From positions 1 through 8,107 of the forward strand of contig JAJYSL010000196.1 in NCBI GenBank assembly GCA_021793595.1: a stretch of 8,107 bases of DNA. Direction: 5' to 3'. The DNA comes from Acidobacteriota bacterium (GTDB lineage: Bacteria > Acidobacteriota > Terriglobia > Terriglobales > Acidobacteriaceae). The position numbers were made by a program, and so were the translations under genes. The notes beneath the pieces were generated by a model. The model did not search any database, was not told the origin of the DNA, and saw only the letters and a program-made list of their open reading frames with translations. Below are positions 1 through 5,769 of the stretch, piece after piece. The stretch's first letter is position 1. Each line of letters opens with the position of its first letter.

Positions 1-1
1 C

Positions 2-1129
2 GAAGGCCACAAGAACCCGGTCGGCATCAACTACCTGGAAAAGATCCAGGCGGCGCATCTGCCGACAATTTATGGGGCCATGCTGGCTGGGGTCGGCTAT
101 GTCCTAATGGGCGCGGGGATTCCGTTGAAGATTCCCGGCGTGCTGGACTGCTTGGCCGAGCACCAGCCGGTGGAGTACACGGTGCATGTGACAGGCGCGC
201 AGGAGGGCGATGACACGACCACGCGCTTCAATCCGCGCGAGTTTATGGAGTGCGAGCTTCCCCCGTTGGCGCGACCCAGATTTCTGCCCATCGTTTCCTC
301 CAACACGCTGGCCACGACCATGCTCAAGAAGGCAAATGGCAGAGTGGATGGCCTGGTGATCGAGATGAGAACGGCGGGCGGACACAATGCTCCGCCACGC
401 GGGAAGATGCAGCTTTCGCAGGCAGGCGAACCGGTCTACGGCGAACGGGACGCCATCGACATAGGAAAGCTATGCGAATTGGGCGCGCCATTCTGGTTGG
501 CGGGAGGATATGGACACCCGGAAAAGCTGCGGGAAGCGCTCGCCCAAGGGGCCACGGGCGTGCAGGTCGGAACCGCGTTTGAGTTTGCAGAAGAGTCCGG
601 GCTGAGGGAAGACTATAAGCAGGCCCTGATGGCCAAAGCCATTGTCGGCAACGCGCACGTATTCACGGACCCACTAGCGTCGCCAACAGGATTTCCTTTC
701 AAAGTTGCACAGTTGGAAGGGACTTGTTCCGAGCCGGAGGTCTATGCCGCGAGGCCACGCATCTGCGACCTTGGCTTTTTGCGCGAGCCTTACCGGACAC
801 CAGAGGGGACCATCGGCTATCGTTGCGCCGCCGAGCCGCTTAGCCTCTATCTGGCGAAGGGCGGCAGAGTGGAAGATACCGTGGGCAGAAAGTGTATCTG
901 CAATGCGCTGGTGGCGAACATCGGTCATCCGCAGGCAAGGAATGGGCGGCGCGTGGAGCCTGGCTTGGTGACGGCGGGCGACGATTTGCCCGACGTCCCG
1001 CATTTCCTGGCGCGGGGTGGCTCCCGCTACAGCGCGGCGGACGTGATTGCAGTCCTTTTGAATGAATGCCGAGAGGATTCCTACCAGAGCGATGGGTGCG
1101 GCTCCATACTCGAAGTCAAGACCGCATGA
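2..1129 (+). CDS. Nitronate monooxygenase / 2-nitropropane dioxygenase-like flavoprotein, 5'-truncated
   Basis: The reading frame is open from base 2 (EGHKNPVGINYLEKIQ...) to the TGA at 1127-1129, so the N-terminus lies outside the window; 375 residues are visible. The ATG at 80 is internal, because clear family sequence lies upstream of it. Established knowledge: this family is an FMN-binding TIM barrel that oxidises nitronates, and many members have unproven substrates. Visible family features are the GAGIPLKIPG segment, the GGHNAPPRG stretch (residues 126-134 of the fragment) with the His usually placed at the active site, and the phosphate-binding-like region FWLAGGYGHPEKL followed by ATGVQVGTAF. 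The C-terminal third (DPLASPTGFPFKV, then RICDLGFL, GYRCAAEP and GRKCICN) belongs to a long, cysteine-containing subgroup. No signal peptide can be judged; it is probably cytoplasmic. It converges on the cytochrome cluster with one base between stop codons, and a functional link is doubtful. Family is sure, substrate unknown. Confidence 0.88.
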   Translation, partial: EGHKNPVGINYLEKIQAAHLPTIYGAMLAGVGYVLMGAGIPLKIPGVLDCLAEHQPVEYTVHVTGAQEGDDTTTRFNPREFMECELPPLARPRFLPIVSSNTLATTMLKKANGRVDGLVIEMRTAGGHNAPPRGKMQLSQAGEPVYGERDAIDIGKLCELGAPFWLAGGYGHPEKLREALAQGATGVQVGTAFEFAEESGLREDYKQALMAKAIVGNAHVFTDPLASPTGFPFKVAQLEGTCSEPEVYAARPRICDLGFLREPYRTPEGTIGYRCAAEPLSLYLAKGGRVEDTVGRKCICNALVANIGHPQARNGRRVEPGLVTAGDDLPDVPHFLARGGSRYSAADVIAVLLNECREDSYQSDGCGSILEVKTA

Positions 1130-1130
1130 A

Positions 1131-2387
1131 CTACTCAACGAGCTGTAAATTCAAAGCGATTCGCACGCCATTCACCAAAACGATGCTCTGGTCGATTAAA
1201 TCCTGACTGGTAATTTTGTTTTCGACGAAGGAACGGATGGAGATCAAAGGGCAAATATAATCGACAGTTTCGGAAGGGGTTTTCTCCGCTCCGAGACGAT
1301 TGAGCACGGAAAGATCGAGCGCGTCGTATTTTGGACTTGCCGGGAGTTTCTCCAACAGGCCCTTCAAGTCCGGCGCAAGAAAGAGATCGAAGCTTTGCGC
1401 CGCGCGTTTATAAATTGAGGTTGTGCTTCTCTGGAAGGACAGTGTATTTCGCATCGTGAGATGCAGGACTGTCCGGTCGCCATAAACCTCGAACGAAGGC
1501 GGCGCGCTCTCTACCAAATGGAACTTCGCTCCGTCTTCCTGCACTATCGCATTGAGTTGCGCCTGAAACTGCGCTTGCAGGCGCATTGCGTCCACAGACG
1601 TTGGAAGAGAGTTTGAAGCAGGCTTCGATGGGGCAACGGAAACAGCCGGAGTGGGAGCAATGCTTGCCGGTAGAGTGGAAGATGGTTCCCGCTCCTGCCG
1701 CGGGACGGAACGTTCCAGGGCTTGCACATTGAGCGGATCCCGCTGTCCCAGCGCCAGCCCGAAATCCTTGCCGTCCACAAAAATGTCCGAGCGGTTGAGG
1801 ATCTGCTGCCGCTCCGCATTCCCCGACGCGTTCAGATAGGCGAATGCGTCCTTCCGATCGAACACAACAGTCAGGCTCTCTTGTCCTTCGTAGTCGTAGG
1901 CATTGTTTGCATCGCGCGCGTTATAGACGATTTCAAAGCCGATTCCATCGCAGTCGATGTTCGCGGGGATGTGTTGCCTGACAAGCCCCAGGATGGGGAC
2001 TACCACGTCCTGGAAGGTACGGCTGGCGCGCTCGTTCTTCGAGAGTAGCCTCGCGTTGAAGGCCGCCTTGTAAATGCCGGAGATTTTCAATACTTCGCGG
2101 CCTTCAAAATAGACAAATTCGATCCCGTTGGAATCGGATGCCGCCCGTTGGCCAGGCTTCGCATTTGGATAGCGGGCCAACCGGAAGGGAAACGAAAATT
2201 TTGTCGCGGCTATCGATTGCTGGAGGGACTGGAGCTGCGGAAGATACCGCGCTTCGTCGGCCTTCAATTTTGGATTCAGCACTTCCACCGGGCTTACCTG
2301 GCCGAAGGCCAGTGCCGTCATGCCAAGAAGCAGACCCGCAGTGATGGGCATGCGCGCGGCATTGAGAAAACGCGTCGCCAATCTCAT
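1131..2387 (-). CDS. Secreted protein of unknown function, last gene of the cytochrome cluster
   Basis: This 418-residue protein is not recognised. It starts with a basic n-region, a hydrophobic core at about 15-28 and a likely signal peptidase site after AFG (residue 29), so it should be periplasmic or exported. Two mixed alpha/beta-looking halves follow: about 31-225 and about 265-418. They are joined by a Pro/Ser/Ala-rich linker at about 229-263. The sequence has only two cysteines after the signal (Cys146, Cys379), no CXXCH heme motif and no obvious metal cluster. Its ATG overlaps the stop of the upstream monoheme cytochrome gene by four bases (ATGA), and the ribosome-binding sequence before it is weak, which points to translational coupling. 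By context it could be an assembly, scaffold or docking factor for the cytochromes; that is inference only. The gene is surely real; the function is open. Confidence 0.88.
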   Translation of the reverse strand: MRLATRFLNAARMPITAGLLLGMTALAFGQVSPVEVLNPKLKADEARYLPQLQSLQQSIAATKFSFPFRLARYPNAKPGQRAASDSNGIEFVYFEGREVLKISGIYKAAFNARLLSKNERASRTFQDVVVPILGLVRQHIPANIDCDGIGFEIVYNARDANNAYDYEGQESLTVVFDRKDAFAYLNASGNAERQQILNRSDIFVDGKDFGLALGQRDPLNVQALERSVPRQEREPSSTLPASIAPTPAVSVAPSKPASNSLPTSVDAMRLQAQFQAQLNAIVQEDGAKFHLVESAPPSFEVYGDRTVLHLTMRNTLSFQRSTTSIYKRAAQSFDLFLAPDLKGLLEKLPASPKYDALDLSVLNRLGAEKTPSETVDYICPLISIRSFVENKITSQDLIDQSIVLVNGVRIALNLQLVE

Positions 2388-2947
2388 GAAGGCTTGCTTT
2401 TCCGTTTCCCGTGGTCCTTGGCGGACGACTTACCGTACGCCGGCGCGGCAATGGCCCGCATATAAGCGATCAGGTCGCGGATGTCGTCCTGCGTCAGCGA
2501 CTTGCCGTAGGGCGGCATCATGGCCGATTTCCCCGTGGCCCTTCCTCCCAGCGCAATGGCCTGCTGCAAGGACGCATCGCTCATGCCATTGAACACCGCT
2601 CCATCGTTCATCAGCGGCGGCGTGGGAGTGACGTTGGAGCGATTGGAGGGTCCGGCTGGCGTCGTGTCCGAATGGCACCAAACACACTGCTGGTAGAAAA
2701 TGCGCTTGCCCTGCGCCTGATGATAGTCCAGCGGAATGATGCGTTGCGGGTTGTTCCAGTCCACCTCAGTCCCATAGGACCCATAGGAAGCGTACTCGTT
2801 CCATTTCGGATGCGGTACGGTTGTGACGATGGCGCCCTGATCGCGCGACCAGCACCAACACGGCGGATTCGGGAATGCCCTCATCACGTAGGCGGCCAGC
2901 CCCAGACATCCGGCCATGACAGAGAGGAAAATCAACAGGAACTTCAT
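2384..2947 (-). CDS. Membrane-anchored monoheme cytochrome c
   Basis: A 187-residue class I-type cytochrome c. Residues about 3-22 form one hydrophobic segment (KFLLIFLSVMAGCLGLAAYV), which is either an uncleaved anchor or a signal; a lipobox reading at MAGC is poor because hydrophobic sequence continues after the Cys. The heme motif CVWCH is at 88-92, and the likely axial Met is in SAMMPPYG (143-144), followed by the usual C-terminal helix (DDIRDLIAYMRAI). A CWCW motif at 30-33 lies just outside the membrane segment. The tail after about 172 is rich in Lys and charged. ATG at 2947 is chosen over the GTG one codon upstream because AGGAGG sits 6 bases before the ATG but only 3 before the GTG. 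The start shares one base with the TGA of the hexaheme gene (TGATG), and its own stop overlaps the next gene by ATGA. Probable role: periplasmic electron carrier passing electrons to or from the hexaheme protein. Confidence 0.93.
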   Translation of the reverse strand: MKFLLIFLSVMAGCLGLAAYVMRAFPNPPCWCWSRDQGAIVTTVPHPKWNEYASYGSYGTEVDWNNPQRIIPLDYHQAQGKRIFYQQCVWCHSDTTPAGPSNRSNVTPTPPLMNDGAVFNGMSDASLQQAIALGGRATGKSAMMPPYGKSLTQDDIRDLIAYMRAIAAPAYGKSSAKDHGKRKSKPS

Positions 2948-4887
2948 CACTGTCCTCCTGCTGTAGCTGCGGATGCCGCGCTCCCGGATGCCGGGGCCTG
3001 CTTCAATGTCAACAAATATGCCGTCAGATCCTCGATCTCCTCTTTATTGAAGGAATGGCGTGGCTCGATGGTTCCTGGAACCAATGCCTGCGGGTCGTGC
3101 AACCACGCTTCAATCCACGCCGGAGTCAGCCAGTTGCCCGTATTGTTCAGGCTCGGGCCCACATAACCTCCAGAAGAACCGATCGTATGGCACGACTGGC
3201 ACTGATATTTCTTTTCGTAGAGTTGCTCGCCGCTTGCCGCCATTTGTGGTGTAAACGCCTTTTCGTCGATTGTTGCGGGGTCCACCTGCGGGTTCCGCAA
3301 CGCTGTCGACAGATAATCCGCGATGGTTGCCGCGTCCTTGTCCGACATGTTGAACTCAGGCATGCGCACAGTGAGCGTCGGACGTATTGTTTGCGGGTTC
3401 TTTAGAAATTGGACCAGCCATTCGTGCTGCGACCGGCTGCCCTCATACGAAAGGTCCGGGGCCAGTGTTCCACCGTACCCATTGAACGAATGGCACACAT
3501 AGCACTTGTACCGCTGGTAGAGTTGTCCGAATTGGCCGTCGGGATGAAACTCCGGATGCGGGCGCGGAACGATCACGGGCTTCTGCATGTTGCTCGCAAT
3601 GGGAGGGCCGCTCATGCTGAGCAGGGCCGTGGTCAAATCGTCCAGGTCGGCATGGCTCATATGAAATTGGGGCATATGTGTCTCAGGACTGACGGAAACA
3701 GGATTGGTCACCTTGGCGTGGATGTAAGAAATCATGAACTTTGGAACTTTTGAAACACTGATGTTCAGTTGCGACACATCTGCATGAACAAAATGCAAAG
3801 GCGCTGGCTGTTTACGTTTCGACTTTACCTCCACCAGGTAGGGGCCTGCCGCCATTCCGAACGCGGAAAGATCGGGGCCGAAGTTGCTGCGCGGGGTGAC
3901 TCCCCGGATCGCATGGCACTCGGCGCATCCCTTTTCCACAAACAGGTGCTGGCCAAGCTGCACCTCTGCATCGGTGGGAGGCCCCAATTTCGGCACATCT
4001 TTCAACAGGTCCGGATCGGTGAGTCGTCTCAGAATGTATTGCGTGACTTCATACAGGTCCTGGTCCGACCACTGATACTGCGGCATTTTAGTGTGTTGCA
4101 GATAGCTCTGTGGATCGCGCAACCAGGCCACCAACCACTCCGGCTTCACTTTGCTGCCGACCTTCGTCAACTCCGGCCCGATGTCCCCTCCGATGAGCGT
4201 GGTCTCGCCGCCTCGATCCACCGCAAGCGCATGACAGGTCACGCAAAACATCTGGTTGAAACGTATCTTGCCCTGGTCCGCGACGTCTCCATTTTTGGCC
4301 GCGACAGCAACGATGCGCGGATTGAACCTATAGGGTGGAACAGGCTTCGCGCGCTGCACGCTCAGATACGCCGAAAGCGCCCGCAACTCCTGGTCGCTCA
4401 ACTGGAATTTCGGCATGCGTGGGTTTGTGTCCACGCCATCCACGGTCACGTTGCCATCCGCGTCGGTAATAGTGCGCGGGTCTTTCAGCCATTTGTAGAT
4501 CCATTCCCGGCTGACCTTGGTTCCCACGCTGGTCAGGTCCGGGCCCAGCATGGCCGGACGATCGATGTTCTGCAGCCGATGGCACCCAATGCAATTGAAC
4601 TTTACGATCAACTGCCGACCATGGTTGAGCCGGGGTGTCTGGGGAAGGTCCTCGCGATGACATGCCCCACAACTGCTCTGCACGTATTGCGTTGGTAGGA
4701 CCGGCTGCTTCCATGCCAGCGCGCCAGGCCGCGCGGGAGCGGACAGGACGGGGCCTCGCTTGTACTGTTTCCATGCGTGCCAATCCGTTGTTACCTGCCA
4801 AAAGACCAAAGCCAGCCCAAAGGCGATACAGACAGCGAACGCATGAGGTACCCAGGAGATGGCATTTTGTATTCGTTTAGCTAACAT
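2947..4887 (-). CDS. Membrane-anchored hexaheme cytochrome c with five cytochrome c modules
   Basis: A 646-residue protein with an N-terminal membrane helix at about 10-31 and the rest presumably in the periplasm. Six CXXCH motifs are visible: CGACH 73-77, CIGCH 99-103, CVTCH 215-219, CAECH 321-325, CYVCH 462-466 and CQSCH 563-567. From the second on, the protein is a repeat of one cytochrome c module: CXXCH, a GP(D/E)L-type turn, a W-containing helix ending in (D/N)PQ or DPR, an MPxF/Y axial-Met segment, then SDxEL...AYL. Axial Met candidates are M158, M268, M405 and M509. The fifth module reads PRHSF, with H611 where Met is expected. Module three carries about 30 extra residues (about 354-385, KSKRKQPAPLHF). 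The first heme has no module of its own; H89 is a possible ligand. The Ala/Ser/Gly-rich tail after 631 is probably disordered. The ATG at 4887 is preceded by a GGAG-like sequence. Likely role: periplasmic electron wire at the inner membrane; its quinone-side partner is not seen. Confidence 0.93.
   Translation of the reverse strand: MLAKRIQNAISWVPHAFAVCIAFGLALVFWQVTTDWHAWKQYKRGPVLSAPARPGALAWKQPVLPTQYVQSSCGACHREDLPQTPRLNHGRQLIVKFNCIGCHRLQNIDRPAMLGPDLTSVGTKVSREWIYKWLKDPRTITDADGNVTVDGVDTNPRMPKFQLSDQELRALSAYLSVQRAKPVPPYRFNPRIVAVAAKNGDVADQGKIRFNQMFCVTCHALAVDRGGETTLIGGDIGPELTKVGSKVKPEWLVAWLRDPQSYLQHTKMPQYQWSDQDLYEVTQYILRRLTDPDLLKDVPKLGPPTDAEVQLGQHLFVEKGCAECHAIRGVTPRSNFGPDLSAFGMAAGPYLVEVKSKRKQPAPLHFVHADVSQLNISVSKVPKFMISYIHAKVTNPVSVSPETHMPQFHMSHADLDDLTTALLSMSGPPIASNMQKPVIVPRPHPEFHPDGQFGQLYQRYKCYVCHSFNGYGGTLAPDLSYEGSRSQHEWLVQFLKNPQTIRPTLTVRMPEFNMSDKDAATIADYLSTALRNPQVDPATIDEKAFTPQMAASGEQLYEKKYQCQSCHTIGSSGGYVGPSLNNTGNWLTPAWIEAWLHDPQALVPGTIEPRHSFNKEEIEDLTAYLLTLKQAPASGSAASAATAGGQ
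2954..2959 (-). promoter_or_regulatory. Shine-Dalgarno AGGAGG that decides the monoheme cytochrome start
   Basis: The minus strand reads AGGAGG followed by ACAGTG and then ATG. The 6-base spacing favours ATG at 2947 over the adjacent GTG at 2950. The site lies inside the last codons of the hexaheme gene, fitting coupled translation of the two cytochromes. Confidence 0.75.
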
Positions 4888-5075
4888 TCCTGCTCCAAGG
4901 TTGAATCTTTGACCGGATCCAGGGCCAACCTGAGATCCGAAAAACTATCACGCCGCCGACATAGGCGCAACGTATCGTACGCAGCGCCTGTAAACCTGTA
5001 AATAGGACGGGTTGTGTCGCGTCGAAAGTAGACTCTCAGCCCGTCCATCTCTACAACTTTGCCGGAAACATCCAT
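4881..5075 (-). CDS. Doubtful small ORF between the cupredoxin and hexaheme genes
   Basis: A 64-residue reading frame (MDVSGKVVEMDG...) fills most of the gap between two real genes and overlaps the hexaheme start by seven bases. It has no clear Shine-Dalgarno before the ATG at 5075, no signal peptide, no motif I recognise, and is Arg-rich. A strong imperfect hairpin (4963-4989) lies inside it, which is more typical of untranslated spacer. It is kept only because its position and frame are compatible with an operon gene; it is more likely non-coding. Confidence 0.18.
   Translation of the reverse strand: MDVSGKVVEMDGLRVYFRRDTTRPIYRFTGAAYDTLRLCRRRDSFSDLRLALDPVKDSTLEQEC
4963..4989 (-). other. 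Hairpin in the cupredoxin-hexaheme intergenic region
   Basis: The arms AGGCGC (4963-4968) and GCGCCT (4984-4989) pair perfectly; inside them, after a symmetric 2x2 internal loop, CGTA (4971-4974) pairs with TACG (4978-4981) around a three-base loop. A second inverted repeat, GGACGGG 5005-5011 with CCCGTCC 5040-5046, lies upstream on the minus strand with a 28-base loop. On the minus strand a T5 run occurs only about 15 bases past the first hairpin, so it is not a textbook intrinsic terminator. It could act as an mRNA processing or stability element that sets different levels of copper protein and cytochromes. The symmetry is seen directly; the role is inferred. The rest of the 4888-5100 spacer shows nothing else convincing. 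Confidence 0.45.
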
Positions 5076-5100
5076 GCAAGGGTCGCCGCCGCTCGATGCA

Positions 5101-5712
5101 CTATCTCTTCACGGTCAAGTTGACGGTCGCTGCGCCGGCACCTACTGTCACCGCCTGCGTTACAGGCTTGGCTTGCTCGCTCCACGTCTTCAGCGTGTAC
5201 TTGCCAGGTGGAACGTCCTTGATCGTGTAGCTGCCATCCTTGTCGGTCAACGCAAAATAGGGCGTTGGCACGACAATAATGTAGCCGGACATTTCTGGGT
5301 GGACGTTGCAGAGCAGTGGGACATCGCCCAGATCGTTGAAGGTGAATGGCTTGGAAATTCCCTGCGGCCAGGTGCCCATATTGTGCGCCAGCTTGCGGTT
5401 GTGGTTGATGGCGGGCCAATATACGTTGTGTCCGACCGGATCTTCATTCTTGAAGTCGACGGTCGTTCCTTTAAGGACGACAAGCACATGCGGGACAAAT
5501 GCCAGATGGTGCTGGTCCATCGCAGCCTGCTGTGCTGGTGGAGGAAATGTTTTTCCCGGTATGCTGTCGATGTAAACAGCGATGTTCTCTGGGGAACGCA
5601 GCCCAGACGCTGTGACCTTCCCTTTCACATCGCCTGCTCTGGCGGAACTCGCCAGGGATCCCAGGGTAAGTAAAACAGTGGCCTGTAAAAGGACACTCTT
5701 TAAGCTAGTCAT
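5101..5712 (-). CDS. Secreted cupredoxin with C-terminal carboxypeptidase-regulatory-like domain
   Basis: A 203-residue blue-copper-type electron carrier, periplasmic or exported. A signal peptide covers 1-26, with cleavage expected after ARA. A plastocyanin-like domain spans about 28-148. The copper ligands can be read: His95 in VGHNVYW, then Cys135, His138 and Met141 in CNVHPEM. The C-X2-H-X2-M loop is the short type known from amicyanin, not the longer loops of plastocyanin, azurin or rusticyanin. A second small beta domain follows at about 151-203 (FALTDKDGSYTIKDVPPGKY), resembling the carboxypeptidase regulatory-like (transthyretin-like) fold. The ATG at 5712 is chosen because AAGGAG lies 8 bases upstream and the signal peptide starts there; a TTG further up would add 12 residues with no support. 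It lies 57 bases after the fused cytochrome-porin gene, so it is probably cotranscribed and shuttles electrons between it and the anchored cytochromes. Automatic pipelines may label it a methylamine utilisation protein; nothing else here supports that. Confidence 0.92.
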   Translation of the reverse strand: MTSLKSVLLQATVLLTLGSLASSARAGDVKGKVTASGLRSPENIAVYIDSIPGKTFPPPAQQAAMDQHHLAFVPHVLVVLKGTTVDFKNEDPVGHNVYWPAINHNRKLAHNMGTWPQGISKPFTFNDLGDVPLLCNVHPEMSGYIIVVPTPYFALTDKDGSYTIKDVPPGKYTLKTWSEQAKPVTQAVTVGAGAATVNLTVKR

Positions 5713-5720
5713 TTCTATTT

Positions 5721-5726
5721 CTCCTT
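5721..5726 (-). promoter_or_regulatory. Shine-Dalgarno AAGGAG that decides the cupredoxin start
   Basis: The minus strand reads AAGGAG, then 8 bases, then ATG at 5712. This is the best-spaced ribosome-binding site in the cluster and sets the cupredoxin start at the signal peptide, rather than at the TTG at 5748. Confidence 0.75.
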
Positions 5727-5769
5727 TTGAAGTGGTTGTGTTCGCCAAAAAAAGGACGACGATGCGTTG

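Noticed and set aside
674..1138. Minus-strand open frame opposite the flavoprotein gene
   Set aside because: It is antisense to conserved flavoprotein sequence and has no motif of its own.
2411..3166. Plus-strand open frame (251 codons) opposite the two cytochrome genes
   Set aside because: It spans the junction of two real minus-strand genes, has no ribosome-binding site or motif, and is a shadow.
3769..4698. Long plus-strand open frame (309 codons) opposite the hexaheme gene
   Set aside because: It is antisense to a gene with six CXXCH motifs and a clear repeat structure; its translation has no recognisable domain and is rich in Arg, His and Gln, as expected for a shadow frame.
4963..4989. 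Hairpin as an intrinsic terminator after the cupredoxin gene
   Set aside because: No T run follows directly on the minus strand (it comes about 15 bases later), so I list it only as a structured element.
5101..5712. Methylamine-utilisation amicyanin
   Set aside because: The copper loop length matches amicyanin, but no methylamine dehydrogenase genes are present and the C-terminal domain is extra; the cytochrome context fits better.
5713..5748. TTG start extending the cupredoxin by 12 residues
   Set aside because: The extension would run through the Shine-Dalgarno AAGGAG and place polar residues before the signal peptide; ATG at 5712 explains everything better.
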